Below the pieces are notes generated by a model, which saw only the letters and a list, made by a program, of their open reading frames with translations, had not been told where the DNA came from and ran no database searches. Source: Smittium culicis (taxonomy: Eukaryota > Kickxellomycota > Harpellomycetes > Harpellales > Legeriomycetaceae). Taken from it: a stretch of 13,246 nt of DNA. Shown piece after piece: positions 1 through 7,470 of the stretch (its first letter is position 1; every line of letters begins with the position of its first letter). The DNA is taken from positions 1 to 13,246 of the forward strand of contig LSSN01003664.1 of the NCBI GenBank assembly GCA_001970855.1, read 5' to 3'. The translations under genes and the position numbers were made by a program.

Positions 1-2321
1 TATAATATTAAACAGTTTTAATAAAAGTATAAATTTAAAATAAGCTCTTTAAAAGTTTTATTTTACGTTATAGTTTTCTATATATAATTTGGTATCAATA
101 TATATATAAAACTTATAATCTTGTCACAAAAAAATCTTGAAAACGAATATTTTTTACATTTTGTATTTTAATTGCATATAAAAGGTTAATTTATTGCTTT
201 GGGGAAAAAATTATATCTTACTATATGTTAAAGCATGCAAATAAATAAAAGAAATGTAAAAATATTTAGAATATAGAAAGCGAGTTTTTTTTTTGAAGTA
301 ATAAGTTTATTAGTTATGATTAAAAAGTAATTAAATACCTGTCAAAATTCATTAATAGCGTTGTTATTATAAGTTAATACTATTAAATTTATCGTCTTTT
401 AACTGTAGAGCATGGTAGTTAATATAGAGCATTTTTATAACTGGTGTTAAATTTAAATGGTAACACTTTATTAAAAGGAAAAAAATGAAATGCTCTACAA
501 CAAATCATAATTAAATACAGTTCCATAAAAAAAAAACTCAGTAGCTTATATTGTTATATTTCAGTATGATGTTTAAAACCTTTTTTATTATCAAAGACTA
601 TACTTAGTATTGAATTTAAGCTGAATAGATCTTATTTTTATTAAACTATAAAGGGTAAATCGGCATTCAAGGCAGATGATATTTAAAACGCAGGATTCTT
701 TTTTTTTTTTTGGATGCAGGAAAAAAACTAACTCTGCGTATAGTACTCTTTACTAATTTAATATTACTAGCTTTAATCGATATTCAAGTCTTTGACTTTC
801 TATCTGAACTTTTTGTGTTTTCTCAGTTTCTTTTTCTTATAGCCTTTATTTTAATCTTTCCTATTCTTCAGATTTCCCACAAAAACATAAGCTTAAATCG
901 GGAATTTGGCCCAATCAAATCACTGATTTTCTTAAGAAAAAAAGGAATACCTTTTTTTTTAGTCAATAATATCGCTTCATAATTAATTTATAAACTTATT
1001 GGCTTATCTTGATTAAAAAAGCAATCCACTAAATAACCATTGCAACAAAGTGTTCTCTTCGTTAAGAATCCCCTTTATAGCGAATTATTTTGCTCTATAT
1101 TTACAATCCTGCGTATCCAATCGCTGTTAATTTTTTTTTTACATGTATATCAAAAGAGCATCATGATTTCTTTCAGAATTACTAGTGTTGTTGAGTTTTT
1201 TTTCATTAAAAATTCCGCTTTTTTCACAGGTAATCTAGAGACGGAATTTGTTTAAACTTCATATTTATAAGTTGAATCTTTATGTATTTATGTCTAAGGT
1301 CATTGAATAAGACATCCGATATTTGATATTCAATATTTTATAAATTATTTTTTATAAATTTATTAAAAAAGACTACAAGATAAAGTTAGGCGTTAAAAAT
1401 GATTTTAAAAATTTGATTCTAATTGAGATTGACAAGATTAATTATCAATTATTATTTTGGTTAAAACATAAGGGATATATAAAAACAACTTATCGACAAT
1501 TAAATAACCATTAAAAACTAGTTTCGTTGCATAATTAGTACATTTAGCAAAAAATTGGAGTGCGTTTAGATATTCCATGTATTTTTTTTAATATGAAATA
1601 CATAATTTTATAAACTTAAAACTGATGTTTATATTTTTTTTTATATCAATGGAATAATATAAACCAATTTTTTTAATAAAAATTTTATAATTTTCATTTG
1701 TGATTGTTTTTTCCGGAGAATTTTATTTTGGTGAGTAAAATTTTAGAAAGCATTTTTTTTCCACAATAATTAGAGGTTAATCACAACCCATGCATCATCT
1801 ATTAATTATTGACCTGTTTTATAATTTTATACCTTTATGGCGTTACTATTTATCACTAAAAGTGTTCTCTTAAAGAACCTCTCATATACGTACGAAAATT
1901 TAAATCAGCTTGGGCATATATTCTACAAAAAGAGTTTTTTATTTCAAAAATTTAGAATTTGAAAAAATTAATTTTATATTTTATATATATAAGTGAAATT
2001 TTTTTAAATAGCTTCATATTTATTTAGAATTAAATTTTTTTGATGTTTCCTCTAATAATAATAAACTACGACTTTTCACCTTTTTCAAGTTGTTTTTATT
2101 TATCTCTATTAAAATCGAATAAAATAAATTTTAAATTAATTGAATAATTTTATTGAGTATGGGCTAAATTGTTCATAGTGATGACTTTAACCTTTTAGAT
2201 CTATAGATATCTCAATATTGAAATTGGAATCTTAAAAAATAATGCTGAAAATATCAAAAATGGAAATTTACCGAGTATTAATGCCAAAGCGCATCAGTTT
2301 TATTGATTTTTTAATTAATCA
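1..2321. other. AT-rich intergenic DNA, no gene recognised
   Basis: This stretch is dominated by A/T runs and short homopolymers. Two short plus-strand open frames (710-982 and 1040-1255) contain almost only Phe, Leu, Ile, Ser and Lys, as expected from T-rich and A-rich DNA read by chance. Neither resembles a family I know. I see no tRNA, rRNA or transposon end here. A 13-base string, AAAGTGTTCTCTT, occurs at about 1046 and again at about 1859 in the same orientation, without wider similarity around it. Confidence 0.7.
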
Positions 2322-2363
2322 AAAGTTAATTTAGTCTTTGACGATTATTAACTAACATTAGAA

Positions 2364-2508
2364 CATTGATGGATTCATATTAAGTGTTATCATCTTTATT
2401 AACAAATCATCGAAAACTACAAATGATATTAAAATAAGAAAAAAAAAGATTTTTTTATTGCATTTATAATGCTATGGTACGCATTCACGGCGATCTTATC
2501 ATCTTTTC
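2364..2508 (+). repeat. Inverted terminal repeat of the DIRS element, left copy (3' end in coding sense)
   Basis: This stretch matches the reverse complement of 7071-7225 along its length, with substitutions and indels mainly in A/T runs. Shared anchors include ATGGATTCAT, AAATCATCGAAAACTACAAA and CTTATCATCTTTTC (2495-2508 against 7071-7084 on the other strand). About 40 bp outside it (2322-2363) is unique to this end and is echoed in the internal complementary region. The visible divergence between the two copies suggests an old insertion. Confidence 0.85.
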
Positions 2509-2574
2509 GTAAAGGTATAACATAAATGGGAATTGGGTGGGTGGAGCTTGATATAAATCTATCGTTAGTATAAT

Positions 2575-2642
2575 AATAGTTAATAGTCGTCAAAGACTAA
2601 ATTAGCTTTATATTATACGTCATTGGGTGGATTCATATTAAG
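2575..2642. repeat. Internal complementary region (ICR) of the DIRS element
   Basis: The left part (about 2575-2605) is complementary to 2322-2352 at the left outer end; both carry GTCAAAGACTAAATTA or its complement. The right part (about 2610-2642) is complementary to 7200-7237 at the right outer end; it carries TATTATACGTCATTGG and GGTGGATTCAT. Reverse-complemented, the region therefore reads right end followed by left end, as in the joined termini of a circle. In DIRS-1 of Dictyostelium such a region is thought to template completion of the circular intermediate. Here it overlaps the 3' end of the recombinase frame, whose stop is at 2613-2615, as is usual for the family. Confidence 0.82.
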
Positions 2643-3536
2643 TGACTCCAGAGGCATTATCACTTGTGTGATGTTGGTTGACGCAGTGCGTGAAAAGAGA
2701 TAAAAACTATCAAATATTTCATAATTTGACCAGAATCCTTGAGCGACGATTGAGTCGGAGGCGATTCCTGCGTTTGCCGCTATGGTTGCGCCAATAGCTC
2801 TCGCCTTCGGGGTAGGTGTATTTGGTGGTCGTGCAATCCTATTTGAAATATTGTGTATATTCCTAGTTATACTATTGACTGAAAATGGTTTGTTGAAGTC
2901 ATTAATATACCGGAATAGCCTATTAATTATAATTTTGTTGTCGTTAATGTGCTGGGTTGGGCACAAATCTTATGCAACCCTTGATCGATATACCCTATAT
3001 GATTCGACAGGGCATAGAAATTTTTCAGAGTGGCAGCTGGTTTCACAAGTCCTAATGATTGGGCGACCCTTGCGTTTCTCTTTTGGTGCTACGATGACCA
3101 GCTTTAGTTTTCCGTCAATTGTAGTGGTCTGTGCGTCGTCAATGCGGTGTACATCGCTCGCACGCATAAAACCGCACACTGCCACAACCAGCATGTTTTA
3201 ATGGTTAGGCTCTTGATGTCTAGTTGTTCGTTATCACCTATTTCTCTGAAGTATTCTATGATCGGTGATATATCCATAGAAGGTCTAATAAAACTAGTAA
3301 TACAGTTTCTTGTAGAATTATTATTAATTTTTGCATGCAGTCGTTTTCACTTAATGACATCGGGTTGGGGGCCAACTGACAGATAGCTGATTTATACATT
3401 TTGATTGTATTTACGCTCAGCTTCGATTCGGTATATATCTCTTCCAGACAATATACTAAGCTCATTACTGATATTTCAGAGTTTTTATATAATTTTCTGA
3501 TCCAGTCCTTTTACTTTTGCTGGATAGGGTAGAATT
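2613..3536 (-). pseudogene. Tyrosine recombinase of the DIRS element, broken
   Basis: A tyrosine recombinase would integrate the circular DNA copy of the element. The N-terminal SAM-like part is visible at about 3536-3310 (CLEEIY, LSVNTIKMYKSAICQLAPN). The catalytic part is at 3194-2613. GFMRASDV carries the first catalytic Arg at 3162-3164. VAPKEKRKGRPIIR follows. PKARAIGAT corresponds to the HxxR box, with Lys in the His position. QGFWSNYEIFDSFY then supplies the Trp and the nucleophilic Tyr at about 2700-2702. Damage consists of an in-frame TAA at 2970-2972 that splits the catalytic domain, another stop near 3507, and a frameshift near 3260-3300 joining the N-terminal part to the rest. The reading frame ends inside the ICR. 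Recognition is by motif pattern, and a free-standing Crypton is unlikely because RT and RNase H lie upstream on the same strand. Confidence 0.85.
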
Positions 3537-3575
3537 TCGATCTTATAACTGAGCTTTGACCATTAAAGATAGTTT

Positions 3576-3918
3576 TTATTGCAGCATTGAAGGAACTATT
3601 GTCCTTGAGAGCACTCCACTGATTTTCCATGATATTAGAGTATAGTAATTGTTATTGGTGAGCGAGGAATTTCCGCTTTTCGGGTTTGGGACTACCTTTT
3701 TTCTTGTAGAGTTTGTAACTGGGAAATTGATAGTGCTAATTTGTCCGTAAACCAAATCGCCGATGTTCAATCAGACGTAATCACAGTAATTTTTATCCGC
3801 TCTCGTCTCGTCTTTTATACTATCTGTGCAATCAGGTTCCAGGGTGGACAGCAGTACGGGTTCTTCAAACATGCCCAGTTGTATCGCAGCGCGTTCTGGC
3901 TTATAGATCGACGGTCCA
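3576..3918 (-). pseudogene. Distal pol domain of the DIRS element (PPW motif), 3' part after the LTR insertion
   Basis: The minus frame shows NPYCCPPWNLI followed by an ITVITSD...SAIWFTD stretch. This matches the domain between RNase H and recombinase in DIRS pol proteins, where a PPW box recalls N6-adenine methyltransferase-like folds; its activity in this family is uncertain. Stops occur after PPWNLIAQIV and in the following TSD...TSA stretch. A frame change leads into the PNPKSGNSSLTNNN tail, which ends at 3576. The 5' side is cut exactly by the LTR at 3919. Without the LTR and one GTCCA copy, the frame runs from WYLD (coded to the right of 4509) straight into RRSISQNALRYNWAC. Confidence 0.72.
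3914..3918. repeat. Target-site duplication GTCCA, left copy
   Basis: GTCCA directly abuts the TG start of the LTR at 3919. It is identical to 4510-4514, directly after the CA end. Five bases is the usual duplication for Ty1/copia and Ty3 integrases. Confidence 0.93.
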
Positions 3919-3930
3919 TGTTATGCACAG

Positions 3931-4160
3931 AAACATTCTAGAACTTTGTAGAACGTTATTAAATACAGTGGAACATCATAGAACATCATAGAACATCATA
4001 GAACATCAAAGAACATCAAAGAACATCAAAGAACATCACAGAACATCACAGAACATCAAAGAACATAAAAAAACATCAAAAAACATCATTGAATACAATG
4101 GAACCTTATGAAACATCAAAGAAATTCATGGAAGATTTTGGAATACAATGGAATGTTATC
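3931..4160 (+). repeat. In-phase decamer array, GAACATCAWA-like, heat-shock-element spacing
   Basis: There are 23 consecutive 10-bp units without a register slip. The best-conserved block is 3971-4060 (GAACATCATA x3, GAACATCAAA x3, GAACATCACA x2, GAACATCAAA). Eighteen units begin with GAA and five with AAA. The first units (3931-3950) contain a TTCTAGAA pair, in phase with the later ones, and suggest an ancestral unit near GAACATTCTA. GAA recurring every 10 bp is the spacing of same-facing units in heat-shock elements. Regular phasing with the DNA helical turn could also give intrinsic bending. It is not a CRISPR array, since there are no spacers. Confidence 0.88.
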
Positions 4161-4180
4161 CATAGATTATTTCCAGTCTC

Positions 4181-4198
4181 TTCTAGAACCTTCTAGAA
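4181..4198 (+). promoter_or_regulatory. Perfect four-unit heat-shock element
   Basis: TTCTAGAACCTTCTAGAA is an uninterrupted series TTC-nn-GAA-nn-TTC-nn-GAA, the consensus bound by heat-shock factor trimers. A further TTC at 4171 keeps the 10-bp spacing, so the site may extend left. It lies about 100 bp upstream of the TATA box at 4294, a usual promoter distance. The factor binding is inferred from known consensus and not shown here. Confidence 0.8.
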
Positions 4199-4293
4199 CA
4201 TTTCATAATATTCCGCAAGCTATTATTTGAAAATTATTAATTCTTTTATAATTATCTTTATTTAATAATATCATTTAGATTTTTCTTCAAAAG

Positions 4294-4300
4294 TATAAAA
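4294..4300 (+). promoter_or_regulatory. TATA box of the LTR promoter
   Basis: TATAAAA followed by GGG sits in a moderately AT-rich stretch, and the expected start would be about 25-35 bp further on, near 4320-4335. In AT-rich DNA such strings also occur by chance, but its placement downstream of the heat-shock element within an LTR supports it. It sets the LTR orientation as plus. Confidence 0.65.
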
Positions 4301-4392
4301 GGGTAACTTTTTCCATCATTCAGAAAAATCTAAGCGTAATATTTATTTTATAATATTAACCCCACTAAATATATATTATCCCTATAGTATTA

Positions 4393-4398
4393 AATAAA
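4393..4398 (+). promoter_or_regulatory. Possible polyadenylation signal in the LTR
   Basis: AATAAA lies about 95 bp after the TATA box, where the R region of an LTR would carry the signal ending the transcript. The surrounding sequence is AT-rich, so chance occurrence is quite possible. Confidence 0.35.
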
Positions 4399-4410
4399 TA
4401 ATACTATCTA

Positions 4411-4470
4411 AGTCATAGTCTTAGTCTCAGCCATAGCCATAATTACAGTTTTAGTTTAAGTCTCAGTCCA
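4411..4470 (+). repeat. Hexamer tandem array, AGTCTT/AGCCAT-like
   Basis: Ten in-register 6-bp units read AGTCAT, AGTCTT, AGTCTC, AGCCAT, AGCCAT, AATTAC, AGTTTT, AGTTTA, AGTCTC, AGTCCA. It falls after the putative AATAAA of the LTR, that is in R or U5, and would be at the 5' end of a retrotransposon RNA. No start codon opens it on the plus strand. It may be simple slippage or a leader element. Confidence 0.8.
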
Positions 4471-4509
4471 ACCTTAGCCCTGTCTTTACTCTTCCCTTCG
4501 TGCGTAACA

Positions 4510-4514
4510 GTCCA
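4510..4514. repeat. Target-site duplication GTCCA, right copy
   Basis: GTCCA directly follows the CA end of the LTR and matches 3914-3918 exactly. It is the copy that belongs to the uninterrupted WYLD codons of the DIRS pol frame on the minus strand. Confidence 0.93.
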
Positions 4515-5100
4515 GATACCAGATGTAATATTTCGGTATCTTCTTGTTTATCGCTGATGTAAAGAGGTTCATGTCGTGCTTCCCGTACCTCTTTTCCAAT
4601 CGATAAAACGCCCTGCTCAAAATTGACCATTCTGTCATTGCAGTTAAGCGGCTCAGTGCATCCACCGGGTTCAGAGCTGATGGGTCATACGTGACTTGAG
4701 GCCTGGTATTCGTCTTCAGGCAGTGCTCCCACAGGCGTTACGCAATTCTGAGAAGTTTGGATTAAGTAGTTACACCGAATTTTCTTACGTTTTCTAGGGT
4801 GGTGTTATTGTCTGAGTAGATCATAACCGACAGGTCCACCGCTTCTTTCAGTCTCAATGCAATTAGAAATGCAAGTAGCTCCTTGTAGTTGATGTGAAGT
4901 GTTGCCTCTGATTTTTTTCATAAATCAGAGTAGCTCTTGTGGCTAACGACGATACCCCACGCTGTATCGCTCGCATCAGTGAATATTTCGATTTCTAGAG
5001 TTTCCCGCAGGAACAACAGACATTAAATTTCTTTAAATGGCCATTCCAGAATAGTAGATTCTGAACTGCTTTGTCTGATAGGAGTACTATCAATTCTCAT
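4515..5100 (-). pseudogene. RNase H domain of the DIRS pol, with stops but catalytic residues kept
   Basis: RNase H would remove the RNA strand during reverse transcription. All four acidic residues of the fold are visible in order: Asp in FTDASDTAWG (4975-4977), Glu in HINYKELLAF (4879-4881), Asp in MIYSDNNT (4810-4812) and Asp in NPVDALSR (4660-4662). The frame is interrupted by stops just after the preceding LKNRSWLKNN segment (near 5095), after CSCGKL (near 4997), by TGA at 4918-4920 in place of a probable Trp codon, and twice near 4740-4765. It continues at the 5' side from the RT thumb region and at the 3' side is cut by the LTR after KIPKYYIWYLD. It belongs to the same pol polyprotein as its neighbours. 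Confidence 0.85.
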
Positions 5101-6258
5101 CAATTATTCTTCAACCAGGATCGGTTCTTCAGCTCCAGAAGTCGGCGCAGCATTAATCTTCTCGGTAAGAGCTCCACCGAAATCTTTTGTGCCTTTCCGA
5201 TAAAACTCGCTAAGCATCTGAGCGACGTCTTCCCAGCGCTTATCAGTTTTCCTGCTTCTCGTCGTAGGTCGCGGATCTTTGATGTTGGAACTTTCAAGGA
5301 CATATCCCTGCTGTCTATGGTCATATCAAGGTGTATGATTCTTAGAGGGGATCAGCTCTGACTTGACCGTATTTATCAAGTATCCCAGCTCGGTAAGCTT
5401 TGAATTTATAAGCCCTGTGTGTCTCATTCATACTTCTTTCGATTCTCCTACTATTGTCAGGTCGTTCAAGTATACTGATACCCTGATTTTCTGGATCCGT
5501 GCCCAGTTCAGAACTGGGCGCAGGATTTTCATGAAGGTATGAGGGCTCAGCGACAGACCAAACAAAAGAGCATGGAATTGGTATCCTAGTCTATTTCAAC
5601 AAAAACGCAAGTGTTTTCTGCACGAATTTTTATTAAAATATGCAGGAATGCGCCTTTTAAATTCAGGGACGTCATAAAATTCTTTCTTCTGGTTATCTTG
5701 CAGATTGATTGAAGGGGATTCCATCTTGAAGTTCCTTTCCTCGAGACGCTGGTTCAGTTTCCTTAGATCCAATACCGATCGTAGCTCTCCCGTCTTCTTT
5801 GGAATGCAGAATAAATTGCTGTAGAATCCTGGGCTCGGATTCTCCACCTCCTCTATGGCCCTCTTTGTTAGTAGGAATGCCACCTCCTCCGTCAGGGCCT
5901 GGTGGGCCTCGCGGCTGAGCTTCCACTTGTATCGCAGAGGATGCGATTTTAGTGGGAGCGTTCCCGTCAGCATCGCTTTTTTTGGACGCTGCGGATTTTT
6001 CGTAGAATAGATAAAGTCTTTTTGTGGAGGCGGGTCACTCAAGCGGCCCTGATCTACAAAAAGACTTTATAGGTTCGACAAGGAATCCTTGCTGTTCGGT
6101 TCCAATCTCTTTAAAGGTATTTTTAGCCTCTTCAACACGATGTTCCGGACCTTTTGATTGTCAGTGAGCTTTTACCAGTCTCGTCTGAACAAATAGAGGC
6201 GCACTCATACTGGGAGAGCGGTTGAAGCCATTTCCGACTCCCTTATGAGCCCCCCCAC
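5101..6258 (-). pseudogene. Reverse transcriptase of the DIRS pol, broken
   Basis: The pol frame begins near 6258 with a pre-RT segment (KLTDNQKVRNIVLKRLKIP) that contains several stops. The fingers and palm follow from 6042: TEEVAFLLTKRAIEEVENPS, then GFYSNLFCIPKKTGELRSVL, then DLRKLNQRLE. Next come GYQFHALLFGLSLSPHTFMK, RVSVYLND and LTIVGES. The end at 5324-5100 reads TIDSRDMSLKVPTSKIRDLR and LASFIGKAQ, the RT connection to RNase H in this family. Decay is clear. An out-of-frame stretch at about 5630-5715 carries motif A as SLNLKGAFLHI, with Asn (5661-5663) where the metal-binding Asp belongs. Motif C is YLND instead of YLDD (Asn at 5464-5466). A TGA lies after GESKEV, and a further frameshift near 5340 precedes TIDSRD. 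Confidence 0.9.
6011..6070. repeat. Perfect 15-bp inverted repeat with a 30-bp loop
   Basis: ATAAAGTCTTTTTGT at 6011-6025 is the exact reverse complement of ACAAAAAGACTTTAT at 6056-6070. It lies in the DIRS pol frame just before the RT fingers, within a region where gag-frame remnants overlap. On the minus strand it codes for SLFVDQ on one arm and QKDFIYS on the other. It could form a stem-loop in RNA, or be the product of local template switching. Confidence 0.88.
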
Positions 6259-6274
6259 TACCCCACTGGAGGAA

Positions 6275-7005
6275 TTAAGAGACGGTCTTGTCGCTGCAGC
6301 ATGTATTCGGCGCCGTTGCAGTAATTAATCTGGAAGGACTCGGGTGCCCTTCAATCTGCTGGCGCCCGCGAAAGGGCCTCCTAAGTCTAGCGCGCTTAGT
6401 AGGTTTGATCGCTGCTAGTTGAGTTTCGAATTTTTCGCTATCAATGAGAGGCTTTAAGTCGGATTACACTACTTGTTCGGATTTTCCTTTGAATGAAATC
6501 CCGCTGTACGAGTTTTGAAGTTTAGCCTGGGTTGCCATAGATACTAAAATTCCCATTATGCATCTATTAGTGTTTAATACATCAACAATCGGATCTTCTA
6601 TATTCAGTTTTGGATTCGAATATAGCATCCTATAGATAAAATAGTCAATCGGTCGTGTTACATATGCCAGTGCAGCTTGAATTGATAGAAAGCTGCTTCG
6701 TTAATCGGGGGAGGGTTATAGCAGACCTTGCTGCTCTTTGGGAATCCATAGATTTCCTCATTTTCCTCTTCGTCGGTAAGCATCGTTCTGTAAAAATATT
6801 CAGACATTGATTGGATAATACTCTCAAGTTCTGTTTAAAAACTAAGAACTATTTCAGGGCTACTAACTGATATATACTGATCGTCCTCTGATAGAGGCTC
6901 AGCTGTCTTACCCATGGTCAGATTATCAACCTTGGAAATTAGGTCGTAAATCGCGTTAAGAATATTTGCGATTACAGCTTCTGAGATTTCTGATTCTGAG
7001 CTTAT
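6275..7005 (-). pseudogene. Gag-like first ORF of the DIRS element, broken
   Basis: The frame starts near 7005 with ISSESEISEAVIANILNAIY and DLISKVDNL, a probable coiled-coil. SIIQSMSEYFYRTMLTDEEE and IYGFPKSSKVCYNPPP follow. The frame then shifts near 6655, goes on as IDYFIYRMLYSNPKLNIEDP, and ends with a basic stretch (KPTKRARLRRPFRGRQQ) around 6400-6350, before TAA at 6275-6277. Other stops are near 6840, in V...*SDLK near 6465 and after HWHM. The motifs match the product that precedes RT in DIRS elements, presumed to be the capsid-like protein; that role is inferred from position. No ATG is kept at the expected start; ATA ATA AGC is found there. Frame remnants continue past 6275 and overlap the start of pol. 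Confidence 0.72.
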
Positions 7006-7070
7006 TATAGAAAGAAATTAAATTGAAAATTGAAAATCCTAATTATTGCTGGTAGAGTACTTTTTCGAAA

Positions 7071-7225
7071 GAAAAGATGATAAGGTTATACAAAATACGT
7101 AGCATAGCGTTTTAAATGTAAAAAAAAAAAAATTTCTTTTTCTTTTTTATTTTTATTTTAATTTTATTTGTAGTTTTCGATGATTTATTAATAAAAATTT
7201 CAACATTTAAAATGAATCCATCCAA
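7071..7225 (-). repeat. Inverted terminal repeat of the DIRS element, right copy (5' end in coding sense)
   Basis: It is complementary to 2364-2508, including the anchor TTTGTAGTTTTCGATGATTT near 7167-7186 and GAAAAGATGATAAG at 7071-7084. Around 12 bp beyond it (7226-7237, ending GACGTATAATA) is shared with the internal complementary region and defines the outer end. Being just upstream of gag it should hold the promoter of the element. Confidence 0.85.
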
Positions 7226-7446
7226 TGACGTATAATACCTATTTAAATGATGTTATTTGCTAACTTATATTTGATGTGCTTCATATAGCCAGTAATATCT
7301 ATTTTTTTATTTCAACTATTTGATAGTGAAATATTTTATATGTGTTTATTTAAAAAGAAGGAACCTATAATATATGAAGGAAACCATGTTCCAATATAAA
7401 AATACTTGTTATTATTAAAAGCTATATTAGTGGCTAGATACTTAAT

Positions 7447-7470
7447 TAGGGATTAGCCAATTAATCCCTA
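7447..7470. repeat. Hairpin, perfect 9-bp stem
   Basis: TAGGGATTA (7447-7455) pairs with TAATCCCTA (7462-7470) over a 6-base loop. A second small hairpin, ATAGTT-AAG-AACTAT, follows at about 7488-7502. They may mark a degraded foldback element, but no flanking duplication was seen. Confidence 0.6.

Larger units (their letters stand above)
3919..4509 (+). mobile_element. Solo LTR (591 bp) of an LTR retrotransposon inserted in DIRS pol
   Basis: The unit starts TGTTATGCA and ends TGCGTAACA, which are inverted repeats with 8 of 9 bases paired, giving the standard TG...CA termini. It is flanked by a perfect GTCCA duplication. No gag or pol of its own lies inside, so it is a solo LTR, normally left by recombination between the two LTRs of a full element. 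Orientation is plus, from the TATAAAA box at 4294-4300 with a possible AATAAA signal downstream at 4393-4398. The putative U3 holds a decamer array and a perfect heat-shock element. The part after the putative start site holds a hexamer array. I cannot assign it to copia or Ty3 without an internal region. It split the DIRS frame between Asp and Arg codons, so it is younger than the DIRS insertion. Confidence 0.9.
2322..7237 (-). mobile_element. DIRS-like tyrosine-recombinase retrotransposon, decayed, with a nested solo LTR
   Basis: The element is about 4.9 kb including the nested LTR, or about 4.3 kb without it. Reading the minus strand, its order is gag remnant, reverse transcriptase, RNase H, a PPW-motif domain, then tyrosine recombinase. 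This is the order known for DIRS retrotransposons, which integrate through a circular intermediate and the recombinase and not through a DDE integrase. The ends are defined by sequence. Inverted repeats lie at 2364-2508 and 7071-7225. An internal complementary region at 2575-2642 joins the complements of both outer ends: the string around 7200-7237 is followed by the string from about 2322-2352. No target duplication is expected for this class. Stops, frameshifts and changed RT motifs show that it is inactive. The flanks are much poorer in GC than the element. Confidence 0.9.

Noticed and set aside
710..982. Open frame of 90 codons, hydrophobic, plus strand
   Set aside because: Its hydrophobic content follows from T-rich codons in AT-rich DNA. 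It has no recognised motif, no partner gene and only a chance ATG after a long T run.
1040..1255. Open frame of 71 codons, plus strand
   Set aside because: It shows the same Phe/Leu/Ile/Ser bias from AT-rich DNA, with no motif or context.
2782..3201. Plus-strand open frame of 139 codons
   Set aside because: It lies exactly opposite the tyrosine recombinase catalytic domain, whose motifs are clear on the minus strand. It is an antisense shadow.
3961..4160. Possible CRISPR-like or coding repeat
   Set aside because: Units are contiguous 10-mers with no spacers, in an LTR of a eukaryotic genome. A 10-bp period does not keep a codon register, so it is not a coding repeat.
5693..5926. Minus-strand frame with a Gly/Pro-rich peptide overlapping RT
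   Set aside because: The RT motifs lie in the other minus frame. The Gly/Pro runs are what RT codons give when shifted by one.
2310..7250. Target-site duplication around the DIRS element
   Set aside because: I found no matching flanks at 2322 and 7237, and tyrosine-recombinase elements are not expected to make one.
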